Below are positions 40,120-53,305 of a stretch of DNA of 64,000 nt, piece after piece. The notes under the pieces were generated by a model. The model ran no database searches. It was given only the letters and a program-made list of their open reading frames with translations, and was not told the DNA's origin. Where the stretch lies: the NCBI GenBank assembly GCA_033026295.1, contig CM065179.1, forward strand, positions 19,585,275-19,649,274, in the 5' to 3' direction. Origin of the DNA: Channa striata (Eukaryota > Chordata > Actinopteri > Anabantiformes > Channidae). Every line of letters begins with the position of its first letter. The stretch's first letter is position 1. A program made the position numbers and the translations under genes.

Positions 40120-40689
40120 TGTCCTGTGCAGGAGCTGTGACTAACACACCAGAAGATTCTTTTATTAGGGTCATTATATAGGAAGCTTGGTGGGATGCAT
40201 GTGAACATGTGTTTGAACATAGATGTGTTCCTGCGAGAGATGAAAAACATGAAGTGTATATGTTTGTGCAGCGGCGTGAGATGAAACGAAAGCTTCTTTC
40301 ATTAGGTGCGTTTGAAGCTCAGTGGGGTCACAGCATTGGCAGACATTTAATCACATCAGATTGAATGCTTCCCCTGCTGACACACAAAGGCGTCCACACA
40401 CACACTCACAGGAAGGTCTTTTATAGAACATGCTCCCAAAAGGTAATAATATAAACCACTCAGCAGGTGAGGTTCCCTCGGACCTTTTCCTGCTTTATTC
40501 TCTCTTTCTTCCCCTTTGGCCTTTTCGCGACTCCTCTCCCTTGCTCCGCGTTTTCCTCCCTCTGCGTGCTAACTATAGCAGCAGTAATGGTGATAGATGC
40601 AGATGGAAGTAGCAGGTCTTAAATGTCAAACTCAAATAAAAACCGCTGTTCCAGTGAGGAAAAAGCAGCTGGACACATTCAGTGTTACT

Positions 40690-40691
<2 letters not shown>

Positions 40692-40730
<39 letters not shown>
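40692..40730. repeat. (CA)n microsatellite
   Basis: Perfect CA run of about 39 nt. Confidence 0.95.
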
Positions 40731-40731
<1 letters not shown>

Positions 40732-43062
40732 TTATGCACATAGACACACAGGGGTATGCCTGCACTGTGCAACAATGAAAATGTAACCACATGCTCGAAA
40801 ATGCATATATTTAATAATTTAGAAGGAAAATATATGTATATAGAAAGATATGTGTGAATATGAATTAGTATTAGAATTAAATTTCACATAGGAATTACGG
40901 GCTGACCATGCCCTACATTAGGGCTGCACCCTGTGGAGTCTTAACTACTAGTACTTCTCTGGAGTTCATGAGAAACTCCTCATTTTGATTTTCTTGTGCA
41001 CACACAGAAGGATGTGGGTAGAATGAGCCTGCAATTAATTTCTCCTGCAGTGACAAAAGTTTGGTCAAAAATACTTGTGAAAATATATTATAAAGTTACA
41101 TTTCATGTCAAATCAGTGACACTTAACAGATTTGTAATTTTATTTAGAATAAATGTAAATGTAAACGTATTCTTTAGATGAACACAATATGGCACGTTTG
41201 ATGCTATTCGGCGGCTTAACTTCTCAAGACTTAAAAGTAGCCAGAGTATTCAGTTACTTCTCCTTGTTAGAGATTTAAAACGTGTGTGTTTCCTGACTGA
41301 CTGCTCACATCTGGGTATTGATGAAAGTGTGTTTTTACAGAGAAACGTGCTGCATGTTAATGACACACAGTGGGAAGAGGTCACTCGTTAGGGGGACGTG
41401 GGTCATCGTACAGTGGCTGCTGTGGCACGGTGCACATTTGTTTGTGTCTATTTCCATCTGTGCACATTTCACTTGAAAAGGATAATTGAAGGCAAAATCT
41501 AAACGCCTTTAGATGCCTCTGTGTTAAAAAGAACAGTCCTCTGGTGGTTTAATCGCTTACACTTCACATCTCAGCCCAACTGAGACGTGACACAGTAGAC
41601 AGAGCAGCGCTGCTGTTCTCTCCTTTAGTCTCCAAAAAAAAAGGCCGATGTTCGTCAGTTCTTTTTCTAATATGTGACAGTCATGATTCACTCCAGCCAG
41701 GCTTTGTCTCTGTTCAATGATACAAAGGAATGAGCTCATCCACATCACGTGTTTGTGTGTTTACATTCTTTTTTATGAATTGGGAACATGATGAAGTGTT
41801 ATTTTCATATTCCTTAATGTGAAGAAAGGATTTTCTGACAAGTGACTATTCACAAACATGATCTCCTGCAGCCTTGGACCCAGCAGGAGTATCCGGCTTA
41901 TTCTTTGATAATGAGTCCTTCTGTGGCCTTACATGTCCTTAAACATTGTCCGACCGCTTGAATCCAGTGTAAATATGATTTAATCCAGGTAATGCAAATA
42001 CAAATTCGTAAATGAGGACGTTTGTGTGGGCCAGCCCACAAAGCAGAGGGAGGCGGGAGATTACTGTTCTACAAAGATGATTCAGTATCGCCATATAATA
42101 CGATGCTCTTGCCTCCAGTTAAATGGCTCATTTCTACTGTACAATGCTGTAGGGACACTGTGTGAATAGAGGGAGTGTGAAAGAATGAGGAGAGGAGGAG
42201 TGGGATCTCTCCATCACTCCGACTATGACCTTCCAAGAGTCATGCTGTTATGGAGTACAGAACTAATGCCTCAATATATTATCTGAATATGCTGCATTAT
42301 CATTATGCCTCTCCCTCTATCGCTCTTGCATTCTTTCACTCACATATACACACTCACAAATATAAGACACGCAGGGTAGGGAGTGTTTTCCGATACAATA
42401 TTTGAAGATGGAATGTTTTTACTCTGCAGGCCAGAGATACAGAAAGAATATGAGAAAGCTGGAGAGAACATGACATAAGTGAGTTTAGTCTTATGAGTGG
42501 CTGTTTTCTCTCTCCCTCTCTATGTGCTTTGTATTGTGTGTGAAGAGCAGCGTTGTAGTCACTTCAGGAGATAACATAGAGACTTCCTGGACAAGAGCAA
42601 GGTCAACACACTCGCTAATGCATGCGCACAATGCCGACAATCTCCCACACAATAGAGGGCGAGGAGAGAAAGGGGACCATGGGACACAATAGAGATAAGA
42701 GCAAAATGTCACGCCATTATTTTGCAGGAGAAACGGCCGGAGAGGCGAGCAGCCACAGTTTGAGCTTTAAACCTGTCAAAATTCACTGATTCATGGGTTT
42801 GAGTACGTGACCACCGCATCATTCATGTGATATCACAGTTCCAGTGCATTCCTCTGATGTGACTTAATCCCATAACAAGCTGTTGCTAACTTCAGTAGCT
42901 TTGACATGTATTGTGGTTGTTTTTTGTACCACTACTGTCGGAGGCAGACTGGTGTTTGTGATTGATGATCCTGAGGTAATAGCACTGGTCTGAGGGAGAT
43001 AGAGGTCCTTGACTGGAAGATGCACTGTAGACTGCATTTTGTGTTTATGTGTGTGTCTTCAG

Positions 43063-43202
43063 GGCAGGATCGCAGCGAGGCGGCTCTCATCAGGCGTTTT
43101 AAGGGCGATGGCATCCGCTACAAGGCCAAGCTCATCGGCCTGGACGAGGTCACTGCTGCCCGTGGAGACAAACTCTGCCAGGACTCAATGATGAAGCTCA
43201 AG
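43063..43202 (+). CDS. dab1: dab1 coding exon 2 (residues 24-70), start of the PTB domain
   Basis: 140 nt between TCTTCAG and GTAAGA. The first two bases complete Gly24. It translates to GQDRSEAALIRRF, then KGDGIRYKAKLIGLDE and DKLCQDSMMKLK, nearly identical to mouse Dab1. This is the opening helix and first strand of the PTB (PID) domain. Lys46 corresponds to mouse Lys45, one of the residues reported to contact PI(4,5)P2. It ends in phase 0, as do exons 3 to 10. There is no frameshift or missing residue. Confidence 0.98.
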
Positions 43203-44817
43203 GTAAGAGTCTCCCTCTTCTTCTCTTTTGTCTCGACTGACCCAGTCTCCGCTAGGTCTTGAACTAAGAATTTACTTTCTCTTTTACTGAACTGGAGAAA
43301 AACCTCGACACCCAGAAATCTTGTTCGCGTAGTATGATTGGATACACGGCAGCTTTGACTTACAAAAACATTGAACCTTTGTGTGTGTGTTGCTGTTTAT
43401 GTATGCACATAGTCAGAGGAAGTCAGACAAGATAGAAAATGGAGGAAACAATCTAAAGGGACGATGATCAGTGTAGGAGGAAGTGAGTGCCAGCCATATG
43501 GATGACAAGGGGAACAGGGTGATTGTCCCATTTGCAAGGACAGGAACAATTAGAGGGAGAGGGAGACAGATGGTGGGGCAGTTTGCAGTGGAGGGAGACA
43601 TATAATCATTCAGATGTTACAGTAGGTGAGACCGATTAGAGAGTAAAAAAATCAAGACATTTTGGCCATTTTGAGTCTTTATGTTTTACTGTAGCATGCG
43701 TTTAGAAACCACATGTCTGTAAGCAGTTAAAGCACAACACAACACAGCACATCCTTCTTTATCAAATGTTCTCTGAAAGAGGTAAAAAAATGTATTGAGT
43801 GCCCTATTAATTATTAATTGTACTTAAACACTTGGGAACCAAATACTGCAAGAGATATTTGAATAGAGAAAATAACATTTACTTTCTGTGTATGTGTAGT
43901 GAAAAGTCAGTTCAGGCGAGGCGTGGAAGGGTGAGGAGAGGACAGACAGCTCATTGATCAAACCGGTTCCCTCCTCCTCATTTATTCAGACAGGAAATCC
44001 ATCAACTCTTTTTCTCTGATCTCTCCACCTCTTCTTTCACAGTGCTCCTCCCTCTCGTAGTCCGACTCCCTCAATTCTCTGATCTCATTCCTCTTGTTTC
44101 TTCTTCTTCGGTGATTCAACTATGCAAATAGTGACGGGGAGAATGCAAAGAGGAAATTCCACCTTTGGATACACTTGTAGTGTGATAAGTCCTCATTGTG
44201 GTGTTATATGTTCACTGAATTCAAGAAGTTAACTCACGATTATTTTGAAAATAATTTCCATAAATCCATGTAAAAACATTATTAAAAGAAGTCATTACAT
44301 TAGACTATGGGAAATTCTTTTTACAAAAAACAAATTTAGTTTAATCCTGGATTGTGACATCTGTTGGAACAACAATTAAAAAGTTAACACAAAAATGTTA
44401 ATCCACTGGAATAAATTGTGTTGTCATTGTTTAAAAATGTTTTAAATTTCTAACCAGGTGTCTGAAAATGTCTTTTGAAACTTTTTAAGTTTGTGCTGTC
44501 AATATATGTATTTTGTTAACAAGCCTCAACATCCTTTATTTGGAGGCTACTCTGGGTGAAAAAGGATTTAACCTCCAATCGCAATTAATTCTCAAAGGAC
44601 TGTTACTTGTAATTAAATAGGAACGCAAATATGTGATTTCTGTTAATGATTTTGTAGAAACATTTTAGTTTACAAGAGAAAAAAACATGAACGAAGTTTC
44701 AAGGAGCCACTTAAAAAGAGGCTCCTTCTCATTACACTGCACATGTGTTTTTGTCCTGTGTTTAACCTGCTTATTTACTGCACTGTGTGTGTGTGTGTGT
44801 GTCCTTCCTGTCATCAG
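43203..44817 (+). other. intron between coding exons 2 and 3, 1.6 kb
   Basis: Non-coding. It has AT-rich sequence and a TG run (44784-44802) lying just before the pyrimidine tract of the exon 3 acceptor. No other gene or element was recognised. Confidence 0.85.
44784..44802 (+). repeat. (TG)n run just upstream of the exon 3 acceptor
   Basis: A 19-nt TG run separated from the acceptor AG (44816-44817) by a short pyrimidine tract. In the transcript it is a UG repeat next to the branch/pyrimidine region. Confidence 0.9.
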
Positions 44818-44916
44818 GGGATAGCTGCAGCAGCACGGTCCAAAGGAGAACACAAACAGAAGGTGTTTCTGACCGTTTCCTTTGGAGGGATCAAGATTTT
44901 TGATGAGAAGTCAGGG
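44818..44916 (+). CDS. dab1: dab1 coding exon 3 (residues 71-103), PTB core
   Basis: 99 nt between ATCAG and GTAAGA, phase 0 on both sides. The translation contains ARSKGEHKQK, VFLTVSFGGIKI and FDEKSG, matching the mammalian PTB core with conservative changes (V/I, S/T). His82 and Lys83 correspond to mouse His81 and Lys82, reported phosphoinositide contacts, and both are present. The start GIAAAARS differs from mammalian GVVAGARS. UG repeats sit on both sides of the exon, which is unusual (see findings). Confidence 0.98.
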
Positions 44917-44933
44917 GTAAGAAAGTGTGTGAC

Positions 44934-44940
<7 letters not shown>

Positions 44941-45006
<66 letters not shown>
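44941..45006 (+). repeat. (GT)33 microsatellite next to the exon 3 donor
   Basis: The longest perfect dinucleotide run in the window, 66 nt, beginning only 24 nt after the exon 3 donor. In the pre-mRNA it is (UG)33. UG repeats of this kind are the preferred target of TDP-43 and CELF-type splicing factors (established knowledge). Confidence 0.97.
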
Positions 45007-45009
<3 letters not shown>

Positions 45010-48000
45010 CACGTGTGCTCCTCAGTGTAGCATTTCTGTGTATGTGTGAGTGTGTATTTCCTGATAATGAGGCATCTCCATGAAAGGGAGGGCCCCAGGG
45101 GAAATCAGGAGGCCCTAATTGAAACGCTGAGAACAAGACCTCAGTAGATGAGAGAACATGGCTATTCCATTGTCGGCCTCTCTGCACACAGCGACAACAC
45201 TGGTTGCATATTGTGCCCCAGGATTACACATTTTCCACTTTACACAGGTGCTTTTTTGCTTGACCTACTGCATCTTTTCAGGTTTTGCTGTTTCGCTGTC
45301 ATTATTCCTCCTTGTTTGGCCCTTATCTCTTTCAGCTTTCAGTTCCCTCTCAATCGCTTTTGCCACAGTCCAGTGAGGTCCCCTAACCGTCCAAATCCGG
45401 AAAAAAAGGAGTCTTTTTTTAGTTTCACAGATGAGGAGACATATTGACCACTGAGAAATTTTATAACAGTGGGATATTCTAGAAGACAGAAAATAGGCAA
45501 TAAACTTGTTAAATGTGGTTAGGTGCAGAGCGACTATGCATCCAGCTCAAGGGAAAGTGGCCGACAAAGTGCAGGGACTTCTTTTTACATTCCTTACTCA
45601 AGGATGTTCTGACAGGTGTTATCAAGGTTCGATCCCCCAACTGGCCATACCTGTCACATTCTCCTTGAGCAAGAAATATAGAGTCCATATTCCTGAGGAT
45701 ATCTGGTGCTCTGGTTGGAGGACAGTCTCACTAAACAGGCCATTTCACCTTCTTTTTCTACTAATAATGTACAATCTGTGCCCCATTAAATCCCGGAGAT
45801 GTTGAAAGATATTGATTTAAAGGGTTTAATTCAGTGAGTTCACTGTGTCCTACTCGGATTGTCTCTGCATGTCAGATTTTTAATGTATTTTGGCAGCTGG
45901 AGTGAAACAGCCTTGTTTTTAAAACCGCGCAGCAGTAACATCTGCTGTTAAGTATGTCATGTACGTATGCAGCGTGAGCTGTCAGTTTCACTCTGTTCTG
46001 TCCGACTGTCAGTGAGTCTGAATGTGAATGGAGTCCGGTGTAGACGCTGTTAGGCACCTGGTTTGAGTAACTGACGTGTTAAGCACGAGACGGGACGAGA
46101 CGGGACCACTGGCAGAAGAGAATGTGTGTGTGTGACAGGACATTACAGTCGCCTTCCACATCCCGGGTATATCGCATACAGCCAAACTCATCCCCTACCA
46201 GTCCAGCACCTGACTCCTTCTTTTACTTACCTCATTTCCCTTTCATCTCATTCTCCTTCCTGATGCTTTACCACCCCCACCCCCAAAGGCAGAGAGGGCT
46301 AAAGAGATGCAGAAGAGAAGAAACTAGTAGATTTAGGATGGGATAGAGAGACGGCGGGTGACAGAAGCAGAGTTAGATGTATAGGTGGAAGATCACTGAG
46401 CATATGTCAAAGTAAAGCATTCTACAGGGAAACCTTGTCCTCTGTCTATGCACATTAATATTAACTATAGAGATATTCTGTCCTTACCATCAGTCCTTCA
46501 ACCGCTCCTAATGGCGAGGGAGGGAGGGAAAGAGGGAGATGGAGAGAGAGAGAATGACTCTGCTGAGGTTCAGGGATCTTGACAGTCTCATTCCCCTCCT
46601 GTGCATCAGTCAGCCAGATGGGCGGATGGATGTATGGGTGAACGAAAGGATGGATGGCCTCTCTCTTGGAGGAGGGAAGGTCGTGCTGGATGGAGGGAGG
46701 TGGTGCTTGAGATGGAGGAGAAAGAGAGGGGAGACATTAATCTAGTAGGGGCCAGGCCAGCATGTCTCTCCCTCTTTCTCTGTCAGACTTTCTCAAGACA
46801 CACACACTCGCATAGACACGTGCACACCAGCTTCTCCAACCCTTCAACCCCTTTTGTCAGTCTTATCAGGACCGCTGCACCACATCAGGTCAAGAACTCA
46901 CAAGAGTGAAGGGCTAAGCTTTCCGGCCTGCTGCTCACTACGAGAATGAAATGAGGAAGATCAAACTAGTCCAGTTCTGCCAACAGAAAGGTCTATGTAA
47001 AAAAAGACCAGATAAAGGAAAGCTATGTAAAAAAAGCCGGGCCTTCATATAGAAACATGCATAGATGCAGCAATGCAAACAACACAGAACCGACCCTTTC
47101 CATATATTTACTTTTATATTGTAGCTTTATCGACACAGACCATGGCACTTCTAACATCAATTAGAAGGTGGGAAGAGGAGAAAAGAGGGAGGTTGACATC
47201 ACAAGTTGAGATGAACTGAGTGGCGAAGCTTGAGGGAATCAACTGAATAGAGTTAAGTCTCAATTGAATTAAATCTCAATGAACCATCAAAGTGTCATTG
47301 CTCCACTTCTTGTGTCTGTAATGAGAAGGCAGGCAGGAAACGGAAAATGGGTTTGTTGCAGTGGGGGATTTAAGAATTTTGATTGGTAATACGCCCGTAA
47401 GATGCACATAACGACACAGAAAATGTGGTGACAACAACACCAAGGCAAGTTATAGGTCTATTGTTATATTAGAAACTTAAAAATAAAAGTATACTTTTGA
47501 AGTTTTATCATTGTTGGATAGTTTAAAGTAGAAAGCAGACCGCAAACATGGGAAGAGAGAGAAATCAACCTCATATGGCCATCAACTGCCCATATTTCAT
47601 CTCATGTGTGCACAGTGGAAGTACATGACACCACTTTTTTCCAGCAGAGTCTCACGATCAGACAGCCCACAAAAACATTACACGCAATACCCACTAAATT
47701 TTCTGTCATCTTAATCTATGACTCCACCGCTTATAGTAAGAAGATAAATATATATGTCAGTACTAGGAAGCTATACTGTATATAGAAAAAGACATAATGT
47801 ATATGCTGTATATGTTTTTCTCAGTGTCAAATCATTGATAATAAAGTATTTTGTACAGGTTCAGTCCAACCTGTGTGTATGTGGCTGTGAGTGACTGACA
47901 GATGTCCATTAGCAAGCACACAGAACTCATTAAAGCTCAAAGCTTATGGGTAATCTCGCTTCTGTCCTACTGGGCTGAGGTCTGGACAGCTTCTGCAGGC

Positions 48001-48198
48001 CCTCTGATGATGTCTTCCCTCCAGAAGGGACACGTGAAACGCAAGAGACAAGGAGAGAGACAGAGAGACCGTATTCTGCTGCTGCTGCGTCTCCCCGTCT
48101 TTCCCCCCTCGCAGTGTAAAGGGGGAATATCTTGGTTCAGTGGCCAGCAACCGCTGAAGGGCACACTGCCTACAGTCCCTCAGAGACACTGACACTGC

Positions 48199-48234
<36 letters not shown>
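48199..48234. repeat. compound (GT)n(GA)n microsatellite
   Basis: A GT run of about 22 nt passes directly into a GA run of about 15 nt. Confidence 0.9.
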
Positions 48235-50461
48235 TACTGGGAGAGAGGGACCAGCAGTGCATATCAGCGGTGCTGGATAGAAGAGCGTGCGCCGCCAGTA
48301 TCGACTTTTTCATACACCACCTTTATTTGCAAACAATCCACTTACCCCAGAGAATGCAGCTATTTAAGCAACTTTGAGCAGCATCTCTCACTTGATGCTG
48401 CCAGACATATCGGCAGCGCGTGTCCTCCTGGGATTCATCTCTCTGTTCTGTCCAAACCTATACAAGAATGATGCAACAAAAACATATATAATGTTTTTTT
48501 CTTAACGGCTGTAAGCCACAGTCTTTTTAGTAAAAATGTCTCATAGAGAGGATGTTTTAGGAGCATGAACTGTGTTTTAGCTTTAAGAGAACCAAGAGCA
48601 GTTAGACTGTGGTTTTTACAGTGAAGCAGTAAGTCTGAGTTGGGTCCAGGTAGTTTAGAAGAACAACGTTTTTCTTTTGAGTTTGTGATTAAAACTGGAT
48701 AGTTGATGATTATAACCAAAATCACCACTTCAAGTCCGATTAATAACACTGAGTCATTCCATGCATTTTATTTTATAGTGTCAGTTGCATCGTGACGAAA
48801 ATTAAGCTAAAACTCTAGATGCAAAAGCCCAGTTTGTTATTTTTAACCAAAAGTAAAATTTGGCCTTCTAATTTAAAAAATGAAAAGTCAGCCTCACCTT
48901 CAGTTTCATTAATAATATTGCAAAATTACCACTTGATGTATGCTGCAGTCTTTTTACTCTAATTAGTTTTTTGCAGTTATTATTCTTCTACAATCAGAAA
49001 ACTGAACATGTTTATTTCAAGCAAAGGATGGTTAAACTATAACTTTGCGTTAATAACACGGGCTTTTATTTAATCCAATAAGGTTAGTTTAGTTAGGTTA
49101 AGGTTGTCCCTGAAAAAAGTGTCTAAAGGCACGCATGCTTCTCTGATGTCACCCAACCCGAGCCGCTTTGAAATGAGAATGGGTTGTTTGAAATGTCATG
49201 TGCTGCAGAAAAAAGCGGCACTGGATCACTGTGGAACATTTTCAGCACTTAATTAAATCTGTGCATAAGAAAATGACTACGTAGATACTCACTGTACATT
49301 GTTCCTGCTCCACTCTCACTATTGCTACCAAGACAAGGCAGAACAATTGAATTTCTGCAGTCATCTCATTCTGTGCTCTCTTTGAATCAGAGTCCCTCTT
49401 TGTCACCTCACCACCCACCCCGAAATAATTCAATAACCTCTGCAAATGAGCTGTGTGTCTGAGTGTGTGTGTGTGTGTGTGCGCGTTGCCTTAGCGTTTT
49501 CACGTCAATCAGAGGTGATAATAATAATCATTACACTAATTAATAAATTTAGAGGATGTGACTCATGTTTATTAATTTCTGCTAGGGTTCCCTGTGTGTG
49601 TGTGTGCGTTTGTTTGTGTGTGTGTGTGCACTTGCGCCCCCGTCCTTCCTCTAAAATGTGTGTCACTCTACTCTGACATATCTTACTTCTGGAATAGTGT
49701 CAGAACAGGCAGATGTGTGTGTTTAGCCTCTGATGTATGCAGCTCCAGCCCCCAGCATGCACCCAAGGGCTGCTGGGTCGTTATGTTGACTGTGTGTCGC
49801 TGCTCCCAGCTTGCAGCTGGCGCAGACAGTAACAACAAAGCAGACATTTAGTGACTTAACAGAGGGGCCACTGCATATTAAGTGGTGAATTGTGTTTGTG
49901 CGTTGTGAGCGAGGGGACAGATGAAGTGATCAAGTCGACAGCTTGCTGAGCTGTGATTGTCACTGGCCCCCGCTCTGTCCTCCGCGAAAACAGTGCCATC
50001 TGCCACGGGCAATGCCGGCTTGGCACTCCTCACCCGGGCTAAACTGGAGAGGGCAGGGGAGCTAGAAACAGTTTAATATAGGATACAAGGTCTCTGGGTG
50101 AGAGTGTTTGTTTCTGTGTGTACACAGAGGGAGTTTGACTCACTTTTTTTTTCAGTTCTCGCACTTGAAAACGTGTTAAAAAATTTTGGGAATTCTTGAG
50201 TTGCATTTTTTATGTGTGTGTATGAATGATTGTCATGGCACACAGAGAAACAAACAGTTCATTTGATGCCGAGGACATAGTTCATCAAACTGATGAGAAA
50301 GATCCGAGGTCCTTTTTTATTTCCCTATCAGTTTAAATGAATTTCTTTTAAAAATAAATGGAATCGTAATAATAAAATGAACACAGTGAATTCAGATAAA
50401 AGTTGCATAAACTCTGTTATAGTTTGACCTGCGTGTTTCTTCAACACCTTGTGTTCTTCAG

Positions 50462-50593
50462 GTGCTCCAACACCACCATGCGGTCCACGAGATCTCCTAC
50501 ATTGCCAAGGACATCACGGACCACCGAGCCTTCGGATACGTCTGTGGGAAGGAAGGGAACCACCGCTTTGTGGCCATCAAGACAGCACAGTCG
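50462..50593 (+). CDS. dab1: dab1 coding exon 4 (residues 104-147), PTB domain
   Basis: 132 nt between CTTCAG and GTCAGT, phase 0. It contains QHHHAVHEISYIAKDITDH, then RAFGYVCGKEGNHRFVAIK and TAQS, essentially identical to mammalian Dab1. This region forms the strands lining the NPxY-peptide groove. The final Ser147 replaces Ala of mammals at the exon junction. The donor GTCAGT is weaker than its neighbours and runs straight into UG-rich sequence. Confidence 0.98.
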
Positions 50594-50802
50594 GTCAGTG
50601 TGTGTGTGTGTTTTTGTGCGTACATTTGAGTGTTTGTACATGTCTTACGTGTAGGTTAATGTATGATTCATCAGGGTCTGTTCTCAAAAGCATAAATCCC
50701 TTGACATTTACATAAGGACTCTTGAACACCAGCTCAGGTCCCTTTGTGCTGTTCATCAAACAGCACAGTTTCCTTTGTATTGGCTCTAGTTTAAGGTGTT
50801 TT

Positions 50803-50826
50803 TGTGTGTGTGTGTGTGTGTGTGTG
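50803..50826. repeat. (GT)n microsatellite
   Basis: Perfect TG run of about 24 nt. Confidence 0.9.
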
Positions 50827-52292
50827 CGTGTGTTCACATTGCGTTCTGCATCTACACAGCGATGTTGAGTAATGCCCTCGGACCTGTTATGATGGTTGTT
50901 GCTGTTGTTGCGTTGGGCTTGCTTATTATGTGTCCAGCTGGCTCACTCTGTAGCCATATTGATTTCCCATAGTGAGTCGATGAGAGTTTGAGTGTGTGTC
51001 ACCAACTCTAATAGCATATCCATCCTCCTAGGGCCATGAACCGTGGCTACAGTGTAGCACAAGGCTAAGTTTTCATCAGTCAACCTAGCTGTCATTTACC
51101 TGAAATATGCTAGAAGAAAGGTCACAATTACATTGTTCTCCCGTTTTGAGGATTCGAATCAGCCTTCAGCTGCACTCAGACTATTAGTTGTGGAGCAGAC
51201 AATGAGAGGGGTGGAGGCACAGAGCTTATAGCTGAGGCTGTAATTGGAAAGTAACCACTTTGATGTGAATTAACAAAGCGTCTCTGTCGTTATGAAGACA
51301 GAGACTTAAAGTTGTTCTGAAAAGACCAATTTAGGGGTACATTTGAAAGTAATTGGCTTAACACTCGTCTCAAAGTCTCAGCACAAGAAAGATGTGTTTT
51401 ATTTAGCAAGTTGTAGTGCAGCTGCATTCCAGAAAAGGAGGCAGCCTCTCATTCCACCACCCTCTGTTATAATGTTGTAGAAAAGTTACTGTTGTAAATA
51501 AAGAGTTTGAAGGCAGCTATTATAGGTTGTGTTTTCATCACGCTGAAAAATATGGAACTGAACTTATCACCATGAGCCAAACATATCAAAAAATGAGCAG
51601 CAAATGAAAAATAATGTAGCGGTAAAGTGGTCCAGCCATCGCTGCTGAGTCTGACTTTTTTTGGACATGGTGTTTACTCACTGCTGTGTTCTTCAGTCCA
51701 AATGGAAATGTCCACCCCAACGCAGTGTAACAGATTTTGGGTATATGATGTTGTTTGATGGCTCTTTTTGACTGTAATCTTAACTAGTAAAATGTATATT
51801 ATGCGACTGGAAAAAGGTCTTTGATAGTGACTGTTTATCTGCTGCAGTGTTTCCTGTTTAGTTTAGTTGTGCAGGTTCTGATTATCATATCTAATGGTGG
51901 AGTCACAAAACCCCAGAGTCCGTCACCAGATGATTTTACCCAGATACATTTTAGAACATTCAGACATATTATACTATACAGATTCATCAAACTTTATAGA
52001 TCCCCAGTTTTTACTTTACATAATGCATGTTTTTCTTACTATAATAGCAACATTTAGAGGTTCTCAAAAACCACTTTAAAAAATGTAGATAATCATTAAC
52101 TGAATTTGATTAAAATAGGGCCAGATGAAGTGAAGTCAATATACCAAGAAATTAAATTAGTAATTTCCTGGAGATACCTTTCCATCAACCAGAAGCAGAA
52201 TTTAATTTGGGTAAAGAGGGTGTATCTGTGGCATTAATATTTAGTATTGTTTAAGAGTAGATGTTTTAACCCCCCAAAAAATCTTCTTTAAC

Positions 52293-53305
52293 CAGAGCCA
52301 GCTCTAGCCGTTGTCGGTGCCCTTGGAGAAATATAGTTTGGTGCCCCCCCCAACCCCTCCACATGCACACAGCATCTTAAACATTAATGCACAACAGCTG
52401 AATTACATTAAACCTTTAAAGTTTGATTGTATTCCTGTTCTGGTTTTGTCCTATATTGTGAGAGTCCTGTCAGCTCTCACAATATTAATACTGGAAAGAT
52501 GCCATGTTCAAACAATACAAAACAGTGCATTCTAATATCAAAACGGAATACAATAGTTTACTCAAAGGCAGCCCCAGTGACAGAAAATATGTTTTCTTAT
52601 TTTTTAAACAATATAAAACGGTGCTATGGTCAGCAAATACTTTGTACTTGTATTTGGTAACAGTGAGCCTCGTCGAAGGAAAATGGGCAAACAAAACAAC
52701 ATAAACTATAACGTAGAACTAAAATCTCATGCAAAGTCTCAAAGTGTAGCTTTAATTTAAAATTGAGCACGGCTGGACTGAAGCTTGGATGGCCTTTTCA
52801 TGAGAACAATATCAATATAGATAGATAAGATAAATATTGAAACTTTTCTCCCACAGCAGGGAAATTCACTCGTTAAGCAGCTCACAGGGACGTTATTATG
52901 TCCAACAGTATTTTTAAAGTATTTGCAAAAACTAAAAAGTGGAATATACAATGTTCATACTGAAGCATTCATAAATAAACAAACAAACAAAACACAACAC
53001 AGCCAAGAGAATTTACAGTAATCAGGCATGACCAGAAATATTAAGCTGAACTGTTGCCTCTGAGTCCAGCAACTCGGTCCATCCCCATCAAATAAAGAGA
53101 AGCAACAGCAGGGGGGTTGTTCTAGTTTATTTTTTCTGTATTTGTTTTTCTTTTGATTTTATGTCAGGGCATGAGGGAAGGGCACCAGTCGGAGCTGCAA
53201 AATATTACTATTATTGGTTTTATTTTTGCTTGCAGTGGCCCCCTCTCCAGTAGGTGGCCCCCTAAGTGAAGTGAACCTCAAGGCCCATGTCACGAGCCGG
53301 CTCTG
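52293..53305. mobile_element. non-autonomous hAT-like DNA transposon, 1013 bp
   Basis: The left end CAGAGCCAGCTCT and the right end (reverse complement CAGAGCCGGCTCG) form terminal inverted repeats with 11 of 13 bases matching. The flanks TCTTTAAC (52285-52292) and TCTTTAAA (53306-53313) are an 8-bp target duplication with one mismatch. Both features are diagnostic of hAT elements, and 'gtgccccccc' just inside the left end is also typical of fish hAT copies. No transposase frame is present. Around 52815-52990 a GATA-rich stretch followed by 'agggaaattcactcg' resembles the 3' tail of a fish LINE and may be a nested insertion. Confidence 0.85.

Larger units (their letters stand above)
27651..43062 (+). 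other. intron between coding exons 1 and 2, 15.4 kb
   Basis: No coding exon was recognised. It holds the CA run at 29172-29206, a dispersed fish repeat at about 30788-31300, a GT run at 33190-33217, the palindromic MITE at 34874-35210, and further CA/GT runs at 38639-38666, 40097-40119 and 40692-40730. Several short acceptor/donor look-alike pairs occur, for example around 34313-34346, without protein support. Confidence 0.7.
44917..50461 (+). other. intron between coding exons 3 and 4, 5.5 kb
   Basis: Non-coding. It starts with a 66-nt GT run (44941-45006), and has a GT/GA compound repeat at 48199-48234, a small 'tatgtaaaaaaag' duplication near 46994-47036, and GT-rich DNA around 49455-49630. 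No coding similarity was seen. Confidence 0.8.
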
